Source of the DNA: Aphis gossypii
Lineage: Eukaryota; Arthropoda; Insecta; Hemiptera; Aphididae
NCBI RefSeq assembly: GCF_020184175.1
Contig: NC_065531.1
Location: forward strand, 12,731,213-12,795,212
Length of the DNA stretch: 64,000 nucleotides
Reading direction: 5' to 3'
Part shown: in pieces, positions 35,701 to 49,600 of the stretch
How positions within the stretch are numbered: position 1 is the first letter of the stretch
Layout of the letters: every line of letters starts with the position of its first letter
Program-made: the position numbers and the translations under genes
The notes under the pieces: model-generated
What the model saw: the letters and a program-made list of their open reading frames with translations, nothing else
The model's database searches: none
What the model was told of the DNA's origin: nothing

Positions 35701-38700
35701 CTTGAAACACTGAACCCATGATGGCTTTTTTAATGCCCCACAAATTGAACGATTTTGTGTGGTAAGACTAAAATGCAATACATAGATTCGTGTTAAGATT
35801 TCATAAATAATACATTAACGATTATTGTCAACGTTAAATGTATATTTAAGACACGTACATTTGATTTAATCTTTTTAAAAAGTTTACAAACATGACATAC
35901 CAATGGTTCTTCGAAATGTTCTGGAAAGTTTTCCGCGGAATGACCAATAGATTTACCCGATGATGTGCCGGATAATGAGCCGAGTAATCCTAATTTTTTC
36001 TTCAATAGTGATGAAAATATATTCCCAGATCTCTTGGTTCTCGAATCGTCTCTATCGGTTTTCGTCTCATCGATTTCTACGTTTTCGAGAGGGTCCAATG
36101 ATGTGGCTCTCGTTACATAACCATTAAGGGCGAAAATGACAATTGCCAACACGAAGATCTGTAAAAAAAATAACATCATAATAATTACAGTTGATTTTTG
36201 CAATGACAGATTGTGTCAGTTTGTGTATCAAATCGCAGAACTAATTTCATGAAATTGTAAGAACAACGAACGACTCATATTATAGTAAGAGTTACGAAAC
36301 ATTTGTAATGTTTTAAAGTGTGATTAATAAGTTATGTGATGTTAAGTTTAAATGTTATTATTATTCTGTATAGTAGGAGAAAGTTTGGGTTTGTTTAATA
36401 TTGTTATTACAGAACCCGTTTATCCTGATATAGCTAGTTCCGGTCATCTTGAAATGAAAGTAATACGTTACCTCATTTAGACACTGCTTACATATTATTA
36501 AACATGATATGGGTTTTATTATAATTTATAAGTATTATAACATTCATCGCACGCGTACTCGATTAACATATTAAATGTAATTTGGCTTAATAATTATTAC
36601 AAGTATTGTTTTGCATGTATTGTTATGATCGTTAGCCAAATATCAAATAGTAAATCCATTGTAAATTGTAATTACTTATTACTTATTAAATAACACTGCT
36701 ATACCATGATATAACGTGGTGATTAATGACTTAACTATGACTAATTAATAATATTGTATTCTAAGATAAAATTGGAATTGATTACCTACATTAATTATAT
36801 GGTTATTGATTTTACAACATTGTAATATTATTATTAAAACCTAATTCGATTTCATTTATTTGTTCACCAGACCATTAATCTAAGTTATTTTTTTGTAGAT
36901 TAGGTAGGTACTCTAAGATCCTCGATTATATTATATGTTTTGAATAATTCAAAATATTTAAATATATTTATAATAAGTAACCAATTAAAACAAACATCAC
37001 TTATTTTCTTATAAATAATAAAAAAAAAAACAATAATATATTAAAAATAAATAAATTGTATGATATTTATTTTTACTATAAAGTAAAAAAGTTGTATAAT
37101 AGAATAATTTAAAACATATATTTTATTCACTTTTAAATCTTGTGACTTTCATAGTACAAGTATACACATTTAAATGAAAATATTTATGTATTGTTATTAT
37201 ATCAATTTTATCATTATCGTTTAAATTTATTTAGATAAAAAGGTTTTTTATACCTAGAAAAAATCATCATTATTTGAAAGGAAATAAAAATAATATAATA
37301 CTAGTATACTTTTCTTTATCTTTCCAAATTAAGCTCTAGAAGATTTTTTGATTTTTTATTCTACATAATATGGACATGTAGAAGTGAAAGGTATAAATTA
37401 ATTTTACTTTTAAATAATTCAAATAATTCTTATCAGTTATCATAAAGTTTACTATTTGTGTAGCCTTGAAGTAAAAATATACGAGCCTAATTTAAGTCTA
37501 TTAAAATATAGTTTTATATTAATATTGGTTATTGTCGTCAATGTAGTTTTTTAGATTTCCCCAGAAGTAAGATTCGTAGTCTAATATTTATGTCTATGTT
37601 TATTTTTATTCCCCGTGATTTGAACCGGTTCCAAGTAAAGCTGCTTAGATATTTTAGTTGCGTAACACAGATACTATATAGTTGACCCTAGACGACCCAG
37701 ACCTTGCTTTCTTCGTTTCGCAGTAAAGGTATTTATTTATTATTTTTCATATATAGTGAAATTGTTTTAAGAACTAAACGAAAGTAAATATTGTGTTGAA
37801 TTTAATCAATTTTTATAATATTATTACACAATAATTCTGAATCAGTTGACAGTGATTCATAAAAAAACCAAAAATAGTGTCAGTCAATGTTTCCGAATTT
37901 GAATTTAGAAATATAAGCCGATAATTGATAAAGCAAATAAAATCGGATTAAATACAATATTACCTTATTATATTTTAAAATGCTTTTAAAGAATTTAAAC
38001 ACAGCTTTTGTTTACAGTTTGAGCATTTTCTATGATTGAAATACGTATTGTCTATAATTCATAGTATAGGTGTAAAATGACGTATGTATATCTATTTGCA
38101 TGTTTTTTAGTTATGTAATAAATTAATTACCAATAAGGTGACTATGTTATGTATTTATTTTTTAGAGAAATATTTTCACGAATCACGAATACTACCAAAA
38201 ATAATAAGGTGTTTCGAGTAATCGAGACGTGTCAGTAAAATGTAATAATAATATGTACAATATTCAATACTTCCTTCCTGTTGACGTTATGAGATGAAGT
38301 GGGAAAGTTTTTATTTCGGGTTCCGGAATGGGTGATATACAGCCACACAGGATTGTATATAATTACCTATATTTTTACGAGGCACAGTGTATAATAAAAC
38401 CTATTTTCTAATAAATTAGAAATAAATTTTAGTTTCTTAGTTTATTTTTTATGGTGATGTTATCGTATTTAAATATAAAAGTATTATTTAATACTACGAG
38501 ACCCATTTACGACTTTTGCCAGTTTATATTTTACACACGTATAATTAAATACTTATTATTTATTAGTTAATAATAACTATAATCCATATCATCACTACTT
38601 ATAAATTATAATGATACAATGATACAGTAAACACAATATGATCAACCCCACTCTCTTTATTTTTATTGGTTTTATATTGAATTTGATTGTTAATTATCCA

Positions 38701-41700
38701 ACATTTTTCTTGTATTTTAAAATTTATTATTTAATGTGTTATACATAAAAAAAAATTTAACACGCAATTTGGATAACTATATCTCCGGCTAACAGGGAAG
38801 TACAACAAAATATTAATTAGTCATGGTATGTTAAAAAATCCTTACATTGTCATGTAATTTTACGTTATGTTATAAAAGAAAAATCAACTATACATCCATT
38901 GGTATCTTCATATTAATTAATAATAACATAAGATGGACACTATGTACCGAATGGTATGTATGTATAATAATACATACATAATAAATAATGAAATACATGG
39001 TTTATTTTATACGGTAGTCATTATAATTTTGTTGTTGTACATATCACTTTTCACTTACATTTGTTACATAAAATCAAAATACATAATATTAAATTATGAC
39101 AGTTTTTTTTTCGTGATATAGCTATCTAATATCTATATTAGTTGTTGAAAAAAGTATAATTTAGCAAAAATTATAATACTCATATTGAATTCCATTTGTT
39201 TTTATAAGGATATAATAAATTTATAATATTGTTATTATTTATTAATCTTATATTATATTTATCAAAATACATGTTGATATTGACATTTAATTTTAAACTA
39301 TATTCAAATTCTAAATAGGTAGTAAAAATGTTGGTTCTATGGATTTAATCGTATTTCTATCTTTAAGCATTTTAGTATTGTAATTTTGTAATTGAAACTA
39401 ATTATTACTATATAAATTTAATACAAGTGTATATTTATAAATTTCTTAATATTTTAAACTAAACTCATAGTTAAATTCATATTTACCTACATCAATATTG
39501 ATTTTTTGTTATTTTTTAAATTTTTCTTGGGCAGTTTAAATTTTATCGTTTTTCCAATCTCGCCATAATATACAATTCTATGTGTGTCATATTTAATATT
39601 ATATGGCATAAAGTATATTTTTTAATTAATTTAGTTAATACTTAATTGTATTTTTGATTACTATTAATTTTTATACTATATGGTTACTGGTAGGTACTAT
39701 TTTATATTACTAGGTATTTTAGCACATTAACATCAAATTGTTTTAGTTTACATTAGGTGAACATTGATTTTACATTATATTAAGCTATAAATTTATCATA
39801 CATTGTATTTTTTTTTTAATAAGAAATTAATTTATATACATTTGAAAGTAAACCGATAGATTCGTACAGATTTTCTGGATTGTGTAATTCATTTCTAGAC
39901 TCTATGCAATTTGGACTGAGGACAGGAATTTTTTAATTGTAATTTGTACATTGTATGTTAGTCATAATGGAGTGGAACGTCTTTGCCATCAGATATCTAT
40001 GTGCGAGGTCCTTGTGAGTTGTGACTCATGTGACAAATTTGGTGTAACTTTTTCCTTACGATTTAATCTGACGTAGTTTAGTCAAAGTACCTACAATGAA
40101 GACATGTTTTATGCCTCTTGATTTATATTTATATTATTGTTGTAAGTGTAGTAGATTATATTTTATCTCACTTATATTATTTATAATATCATTTTAATAT
40201 TATAAAATTCATAAAATTACCTTAAATATATTTTTATTGGTTCATTAATAGTGAATTATTTTCTAACGATTAATGGAAATTAATGTCTTTTGGGGTTTAA
40301 AATAATAAATATAATATGTTTAAAATTACATAATATATTTAATATCTTGGGATTAATATTAATACATCGTTTATTTGTATGATTATCCAAATTCTGTTAA
40401 ATTAACTAATACCTATTTTGCCATTATAATTTAGCTACGTATGTATTATAGTTAATTTAATTAGTTAAAAATGCCTAGCCTATATTCTGTATTTATTTAT
40501 AACCATAATATAGATCGTATTATATAATAGCCATAGAATAGGTATAATATAGGTGTGTGTGTATATTTTTAAACAAATTAAAGTCATTCTGTAGAAGACG
40601 CACTGTAGTACTGTGCTATCTAATATAATATTATATATATTTTTTCCCTAAAATATTTCATAGTTATAAAAAAAATAGATTATTTTATTTGTTTAATCTA
40701 AACAGGAATTGTATTTTAAAAGTCGAATATTCTAGTTTTACGTAATTCTCTCGGTTTTTCTCTTTACAGCGTAATATTTTTATTTTTATTAGGCTCATAT
40801 TATTTTCAAATTTTAGAGGTTATTATGTTTGACTCTAATGTATATATATACGAAATAAGTGGATTATCTAATTAATTCAAAGAACAAATTATGTATTTTA
40901 AAAAATCCATACAAATCTTTTGTGGCATCATTGTTTATTCACTCGACTGTATAACTCCTTAAATTATAAGTTGATGTATATGTTGGGACATTGCCAATTA
41001 CTTTATTGTAACATATTTCTGTAAGTACCCAATAAACATTAAAAACGTATTGTTATACATATTACATATTCATCACTATAACTTATGTAACAAAAGTGGG
41101 TGAAATCTTTATTTGGTTTTAATTATTGTGAAATATCATATGCATTTATAGTTTATAGTGTTTATACAGACAATTTAAACCAGTTTACCTTCGTTACACC
41201 TTAAACAGGATCGAAGTCGTATATTTGGTAAAAACTCATGCATTAACGGTAGTGTGACTTAATGATACATATATGCGGTCTCTCCGGTAACATAAATTAT
41301 TAGAGATGGGGAATCAAATATTTAGATGCGTCCTTGAAGCAAACTCCAGAGTTTCAAAGAAAGTACATTTTTCAGCAATACCCCAGGCCATTCTACAGGT
41401 TTGGGCCAATCACTCAAGTTCGGTTGTTGTAGATGATTATCTTTCCAAATTATTTAGTTGTAATTATTGATTAGTAAAAAATAAGTCTGCAAATAAGCAA
41501 CTGTGTATTTCGGACGAGAGAGATCAAATGGACAAATTGTATACGTACTAGTATATTATTACATACTCTTCCTATAATAATTTAAAAATAAAAGTTACAT
41601 AATTAAATAAAAAATTATATCAATTTATAAAACTAAATAGTAAAATAATTCTCTTAAATTATTATGTTGCCAATAACAGTAAGTTTTATCCACCCCCCTT

Positions 41701-44700
41701 CCCACGAAGAAGACAAAAAAAAACTATTCATTATTTTATTACAGAATCATATATAAAATCTCTTTAACGGTTTACTGGTTCACTAGTCTTCCGTAAATTA
41801 GATTAAGTGTTCATCGTAATCACATGGTTTAATAAGATTACTTTATATTATTTAGTATAAACCTGAACGAAATAAATGTGTCGCTTTCTCAGGATTAGAG
41901 TAGTAAGGAGTGTCCTGACTCCTGAAGAAGTACTTCTATTTTCAAAATGAGAAACCCCTATTCTATTGTAAATTATTTGGTGAATAAATTTCCTGAAAAT
42001 TTTTACGTATCACAGTCAAAATTTAAATTAATAGTTTTCAAGTTATTTAACATAATGTATCAATATTTATAGTTTATAAAAATATTCCGAGTATAATAGA
42101 TATTAAATTCAATATCATATATAATTTTTATTTTTGTATTATTGTTTTTAAGGACTATTTTCATAGGTAATTTCATTATTATTTATCCTCTAAATAATTT
42201 ACATTAGACATATTATAACTCTCATTTGTAAAATAGTAATTTGTATCGTCTCAAGATACTTTTTACAAAGATTTGAAAATATGGTTTAAGTATATTTAGA
42301 ACGTAGGTATATTTAAAAATTCCAAAAATTAGAATTTGAATAATTAATTATTATTTAACCATCTATGTTCTATATCTTTTTTTCAGTTTTTGAACCATCA
42401 TACAACGAGAGACCGTTTTCCCATCATTACTTCTCAGTAATTTACTAATTTACCACAAGGATGATGGATAGTAAGCCAGGTGATCGTCATCAAGTGGATC
42501 ATCCAGGTGATAGGATAGATTTTTAAAATAAGAAATCAATTCAGTGGTATTTTTTATATTATACAATAATATACTATTTTATTAGTTCATAAACAAATAT
42601 TGGTATACGATAATAAATTATTCTACATCACTTTACGGTGCTATATTATTATTATAGATATAACTCAAATTTAACATGAGCGTAAAATTAGTTAGTATGA
42701 ACCTAAATATTTGTTTATTAGTACTCTTTTTTCCAACAACTTCCCTACTTTTTGGAAACTGTTGTGACTTGGTTAAAAAGACATTACATTTTGACGTGTA
42801 GAACAAACTTTTTTTTTAAAAAGAATATACGATCATCATTATTTAATCTGCTGGAGTCCTACTCGGAAATTGTCTACCATTTTATAGTTTGCTATATCAC
42901 AGAGATATAAATAGATTTCCCGCTCTTCTTCCGATATAAAAAAATAAATGAATAAAAAACACCGATGACACAGCAAAAAATAATAAATAATTTCACTTGG
43001 GATCTTAATAGTACACGTATAGCTATAGAGTTATTTTTATAGTATCGAATTGACGATCATCGCAACATTATCAAGTACTTAATACGAGTCATAAAAATTA
43101 CGTTTGTCCGCAGGCACGCGAAATCACTTGATGACCTTTGTGGGTCGAACTATTCTCGACCGCTACAGTTAATCGACTAGGTATATAAGCATGTATATAG
43201 CAGTGACTTATTATTGCTAAATCCCGTGTAACGGTATGCACGTATATTTCATTATTCAATGATATTCCATTGGTACTTAGAGATCGCCCCCAATACGTGT
43301 TCACATTTATAAAGACGATCGATGGCCACTGTTTTTTCGTCGTATAAAATATCAATGGTGATGACAGTTGACGACGCGATCGACAAAATATCTATATAGG
43401 TGTGCATTACAGTGGCGTGTAGCTCGTGGGTGAGCTGAGTCGTTCATGCTTTCTAAACGCGAGCTGTGCACTGTCGTCGACACTAAGTATGTAATTTGGA
43501 ATCAATAGCAATGTATACACTATACACTACTTAATAATCGCTTACCGGTCGAAGTACATAAGGTTAATAATAATTATAATAATTTAATATTATCACCTCG
43601 GCGGCGACAGAAAGACATTTTTATTGGCCCAAACATATACCCAGACATTGGACTACACCGTTTAATGCTCAACACTTACTACACTTAATTTGTTTTCCAA
43701 TTTTCGTTTTGCAAACTAATTTGAATTTTGATGTTCATTTCGTGAACTGCAGTAGGTGATCATAACGATCACATTAAACTAGAGTATGACCATGTTAGGT
43801 TAGAGTATTAAACTAGAGTACCAAATGAATATTGCATTTAGTCCTACCTGTCTTGTCTTTCCGTGAATATTAGGTATGTAGTATTTTAACGTCACTATAG
43901 TGACAGTTTATATCACATCATATAACCGACTGTCAGAGGCCATTAATTATTTGCACGTAGATATTGGTGCCGAATCGGTGGTAATGGTGAAGAATTTTAA
44001 ATCAAAGTATACTGAGGCTAATCGGTAATTTAATTATTGTTTCTGTTTAAAACGATCGTTTAGACATTTATTGTAATATGTAAAGTACTGTAATAAATAT
44101 TATTCAATAATGATTATCTAGATTTTACTTACCTACAATTTACAAACTAATTATTACATGAAAACTGTTACAAAAAGAATACTGTTTTTTTTTCTAAATT
44201 ATAAAATATTCAATACAGTATTGATCTATATAATTTTGTCATAGAAATCGTACTTTCATATTCATATAGACTAGGTAATTATTAATAAAATTATAACATA
44301 GTACCTTGGTTAAATTAAATAAACCTATTTAAAGTCAGTTCTATAGTGAATTAAAATAAAACCTGATGATCAAACGCTGTGAAATTTTATTATTTCTAAG
44401 TCAATTCAGAGAAATGAAGTACACATTTTTTGTTTTAATTACGGTTTATATCATTACAGTGACAATATTTCGTCTGTATGTGAGAAGATACATCAAATTG
44501 TAAGTTATAAAATATAATTCATGTAAATTTAAATGGTCACATTTGTAATAATTGGGACATTTTCCTCTACGTTTCATGTCTCATGTCAAACGACTTAAAA
44601 TACGTATAAGTACCTATATCTTTATCTAAGTTGTTTGTGCTGTTGCCGATACAGAAAAGACAATCATTTATTTTACAATTGTAACTATTATTTTTATCAC

Positions 44701-46465
44701 TATTATCGTTATTATTACTATTGTATTCAGTTTTTTAATATTATTTTTTTTTTTTGTATTGTGCGCGTGAGATGTTTAATGCCGTTACAACTGACTTTCA
44801 CCTTCAGACGTTAACACTGCCGCAGGTTGATGTTTTGGCGGCAAATACATATATAGCTATACGAATGCAACAAATATAGACATTTTACATACCAACTGTC
44901 GGGTAATTTGTGTTTATGATATTTTTCAAGTTCCCAATGATCAATTGTACTTTTTAATCTAACTATTACGTTGCACATTATTCACGCCAATATTAATTGA
45001 TTCGATTTTAAGACTCGCTATTAAGTTATAACTAAATATAACGAAATAACGACAATTTTAAGAAATATTTATAAATGTTAGCAAGTGTCATATTTGGTTC
45101 ATAAGTCATAAACACAAAATCATAGCAGTATTTTTTTTTTTAAATAATTTCATAGAATGACATTATCACAATATTTAATAATACATACAGGCTAACGTCG
45201 GCTAATGTGTCGAGGATTAAAATAACAATAAGTTTCTTAATGAAATCGAGTAATTAATAATAGCAGCAATTCTCGAAAGTAAATATACAATGGTTCATGA
45301 TTTCATGAAGATGACGTCTCATCAATTATTTAGTAATAGTTTAATAGTGAAAGCATTATGCAAGATTAATGTGACATTAATTAGTAGGTAAATATCATTT
45401 TTTTATTAATTAAACATTTTAATTTTAAGTAAATTTAACCTAGTGAAAACTTTTACTAGAATGAAAACGAGACTAAAATTTTTTTTTTAATTTTAATAAC
45501 CCCAGGCGATGCGTAGCTAATGGGAAAGCTGAATAATTTAGTATATTATATACACAACATTTAAATGCAAAAACGTTACGTTATGAAAATAATAATTACA
45601 TGTTCTAGTATCAAAATTCAATATCAGAGGGCTTAAAATGTTTATGCAGTATGCGTGATTGAAAATGTTTTAATAACATTTTTCACCATAAGTAAACTGT
45701 ATATATATATATAAATCAATTTATTATTTATTATAAAAAAACTACATAAATTTAATTAAAATAAAATAAATATATATATATAATATGTATAAGATTTCTT
45801 AATGAGTTTTTTGAACACTAAATTTTGAAATTTATCTAGAACAAAAATCAATTCCCATTATATGATATACTTAACTGAACTAAATTTTGTTTAATTAAAA
45901 TGCAATTAAGACATTTAATTATTAAATATAAAATTATTTAATTGTGTATTAAAATGTAGACTGGAAATACATCATTATAGGAAAAGTTATGGGCAATTTA
46001 AATTTAATCGGCTGATATGTTAAGAAATTAAAATTACCTTAAGTAAGTTTAACTAGTCAACAATTATGTTATACTATTAGTTATTACCCTATAGTCTAAA
46101 TATTTTAGTATTATACAATATATGCATAATATGTACCGAACAAAAAATATTGATATTGCCGTAGACACATAAATTACTGAAATTTATTGTATAAGTTAAT
46201 GATCAATCTACAACGATGAAAACGTATATTTATGAAAAATATTCTAAGAACTAAAATTGTTAATAAATTTACTATTAAACATAAAGTTTATAAGTCTAAA
46301 TTAATTCTGTTCGTTTTATCGATAAATGTTATTATAAATAATATACCTAGTAGGTATATGGTTACGATTTAAAGAAAAATTAAATCAATTCAAATGATCA
46401 TCATAATATAGTAGAAGAAAATAAATTTACTAAGTAAAATAAAAAATGTATAAACGTACCTTCAT
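32739..46465 (-). CDS. Secreted Gln/Tyr/Gly-rich precursor-like protein with 10-kb first intron (3' end not found)
   Basis: Exons in phase on the minus strand: 46465-46460 (Met-Lys only), 36158-35901, 35767-35464, 35385-35137, 33626-32739; at least 568 residues. The first exon ends ATGAAG/gtacgt. Exon 2 follows a T-rich acceptor and gives the signal peptide MKIFVLAIVIFALNGY. Then come an acidic stretch with a furin-like site (SRTKRSG), a helical segment of short Lys-Gly units (LKGQLIKAKGHVVVAKGKLM), Tyr/Gly/Asn repeats (YGGSVAYNGYGGNGF), and a Gln-rich region with a 16-residue tandem repeat (QLSGAFNPTDFKT). Two more basic sites (NPKRSVP, TKKRSAP) precede HTVQRFFSMLQTQR. The last exon seen ends at a strong donor in phase 1, so at least one more exon is expected below 32738. 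No named family was recognised; a cuticle, silk-like or saliva protein is possible. An alternative start at MMLF just inside exon 2 is less likely. Confidence 0.72.
33385..33490 (-). repeat. 48-bp in-frame tandem repeat in the Gln-rich exon
   Basis: ttgctgcgg starts copies at 33385 and 33433 and a partial copy at 33481, a period of 48 bp or 16 residues (SGAFNPTDFKTPPQQL). The two full copies differ at only a few bases, so the duplication is recent or kept homogeneous. Confidence 0.85.
36159..46459 (-). other. Large first intron of the secreted-protein gene
   Basis: About 10.3 kb between the Met-Lys exon and the exon carrying the rest of the signal peptide. No nested gene was recognised on either strand. 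It is AT-rich, with local rises in GC near 37600-37740, 41280-41450 and 43050-43650. These could be enhancers or old insertions, but nothing definite is seen in them. Confidence 0.5.
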
Positions 46466-46660
46466 TTTAACAATTTAACATCAATAGCACAGTTCTTATA
46501 CTTATAACAATATCAACAACAAAAACAACAACAATAACAACCAAATCGACAGTCTAGTATAAAAAAAAATAATATTTTTTCACCGGTAGATATTAATATA
46601 TATGAATTAAATAAGCACTCTCACTATATCACCCGCGCGGGAAGCACTTGCACTCTCACG
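46460..46660 (-). promoter_or_regulatory. Likely 5'UTR and promoter of the secreted-protein gene
   Basis: On the minus strand a GTT-rich leader (complement of caacaacaaaaacaacaac near 46510-46540) runs into ATGAAG at 46465. A TATA-like stretch (tatatatta near 46593-46603) lies upstream, then a perfect 10-bp palindrome cccgcgcggg at 46632-46641 in a GC-richer patch. The start of transcription is inferred to be near 46560. Confidence 0.4.
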
Positions 46661-49600
46661 AGCTCGGTACGTCATACAGTGTTCGGTATCATCACATGAG
46701 GCTTTTACCCGGACGGTTACCGCTCAGTGACCCCACCACGGAACTCGGTAATAATATTGTCTTACACAACGACCACGAGGTCCTTTCTCCACACATTACT
46801 GTTATTATTTTTATAGCGGACACTCAAACCCAATCGTGCACAGTAGGTATAAAATACAAAATATAGTTTCAGGAACTATGATGGAGGGGGCTATTACATA
46901 TTTACTAGACCCGTTTTTCAAATGAATAAAAAAAAACGTATATAGGTACACAATTGAAAGACAAGAATATAAAAATGACTTTTTTACTAGAAGCCGTCTT
47001 TCCAGTCAACCTCGAATCAGAGCTTGGGTTTTTTCTTAAAATCCATTTCATTCATAGACCTGGCGGGAGTCATTTTAGCAAAAAGATCACCGAAAAAAAC
47101 ATTTTTTGAGCCAGTTATTAATTTATTATAACCGTTTTAAGCTTACATGAAAACTCGTTGTTAAATATACGAGTACCTATGTGTAGTAAAAATAAAATTT
47201 TTTTTTAAACATAGGTAACTTAAACTTGATACTGAAATTAACGTTCAAAAAAATAGTATCTATATAAATCTTCATGAGTCATGTAGTTATATATGATAAA
47301 ATAAAATAATTATTGATTTGTATTAAGTAATAACTATTATAGCATAGCAGTATTTATTAATATTAGATCAGTTTAATATATTGGTTTGAATAAGTATAAG
47401 TAATTTAAAAATTTAATGATTAATTTATGTAATAAAAATTTGTCCACAGAAAAAAAAAATAAAAATAAAAAAATTAACTGTCATGATTTGTTTTGTAATT
47501 TTTATTTTTCAGTTTTCCGTATCAATCGTTCTATGGAAAGTTTAATATTTTTATCATTACGTTTTAGAACCCTTGCAGAAGTTTAATTTTTTTAATTGTT
47601 ATCTATTTATTTTGAACACGACCGCTCCGAATTTATGACGTTTCAACTCTGGTTTTCCTTACCCCGTTGTGTTGAACTTTCCCCTTCCGAACACCATACA
47701 CTATAAATCTTGATCATTATTTGCATCCAACAGGATACAGTTATGTAGTAAGAAAACATTTAATATTATGAAATACACCAAGCCTGCAGATCTTGAAATA
47801 ATTAGGTAAGGACTATATTGTTTTCCTGAGTCACTCAGTGTAAATTAAATGTGAAAATCAATTTACTTACAGGACGGGGAAAACGAAAATAATTTGAATT
47901 TGGGAATATCTATCACTGGAAAGCATATACTCGGTCAATCCGTAAAAAATTATATAATATTTCTTATATCCGAGTATTCGAACAATTGATGTATCCACGG
48001 AACTCACAAGAGTTGATCCACATAAATTTTCAAGTAAAATATACTATATTTGCTCAAACGACCATTACTTATCGTGTGTGCCACCATCATGGCGCGCAGA
48101 CGGTAATAATGATAATAATATTATTATAATATTGTGTCGAATCGTTGATGATTTCTTAAAACATAGTTTGATGTTATGACATGTCGATCACGGACACGGT
48201 TATCTGTGTTATGATCTGGTTGTTGCCATTATTCCAGGTGATACGAGTGGAAAATTATCACTCAAACCGTATGAAATTGAATCTCGACAGTATAAATGCG
48301 TTAGTATAGCAATCAATGATTTTTTCCACTAGATTTGAAATCTCACGTGTGTAGTTATCATACGTAGGTATTATTATTATTACGAATCATTGGTAACTTA
48401 TGGCGAGGAGATGCATTAAATTCCCCAACTGATTTTAAACCTGAGGTCTAGCTATAGGTATATCATAATATATAATATCCAATACGGATGTTTGTGTATC
48501 TGACAGTAACTAGTAATATACTTGCATGCTTGTTGCTTATAGACGACTTAAAACTAAAATAAGTACCTATACGAAATGAAAATTCTAATGAAGAATAAAA
48601 TCATGTAAGTAATAGTTACTTATAGTTCAATAAATATGGTTACTATAATATGTTTTACTAAAACTATAAGTTAAGTACATCGTACATCCTTATATCACGC
48701 TATATATCTATTTATGTAGATTATAATATGGATTATAGTGATGCGTTTGTATTGAAGAAAGTTAACAATATTATATAAAAATGAATAATTATTAAAAGTA
48801 ATTATATCTTATGGATAATAAACATAAAACATAATAATGAAAGCGAGTGCATAAGCAACATAATAATATGATTTTAAATATATTTACGATTCTAAAATAA
48901 AAATGTAAAACCAGCAATATACATGAAGTATAATTATTTATTAATTTTGAATTTTATCTTTAAAATACTTGGTTCATAATTCAATTGAAATGTTACAATG
49001 ACAATTATGTTTTGACTAATGTTAATTAATCTAACGCGTGTTAACATAGTATTAACTTTATTAATTTATTATTATATGTAATGTTTTATATATTATATAA
49101 TATATATGTATGTATAATTAATATATATTATACTAAAACAAAAACATATAAGATAATATGACAATGTACTTTGAAATCATTTAATGAATATAAACGATAA
49201 AATATTGGTTATTAATTATTATAATAAGGTATTCCACTTTTCCGCCAGTATAGTAATATACTCGTATATCTCGTTTTCCACCATTACAAATTTCAGTTTT
49301 ATACTTTAATAACCCGTTTTCTATAAAAAAAAAAAATACATGAAGTTATTAATAATTAAGAATCACTTTAAATTTAACTAAAATAATTTAATTAAAGGTG
49401 TGTAATCGATTATTAATTAAAAATAATTTTAAAAGTGATCAATTTCAGTGAGAAACGGCAAAACTCCTTATAATTTAAATAATATATATTTGCCAATCTC
49501 CTATTACTAATATCTTGTCTTAAACTATATGATATTACTAGATTATGAATCAAAATAGAAACAATAAAGTAAGGATTGAAAATATTTTAATAAATAGAGT

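Noticed and set aside
35793..36203. Open frame continuing upstream of the exon at 36158 as the true N-terminus of the secreted protein
   Set aside because: It lacks an ATG at its 5' end and runs through a strong acceptor; the spliced Met-Lys start fits better.
43098..43355. 85-codon minus-strand open frame in the large intron
   Set aside because: No domain, no signal peptide and no splice context. The local GC rise alone can explain the length.
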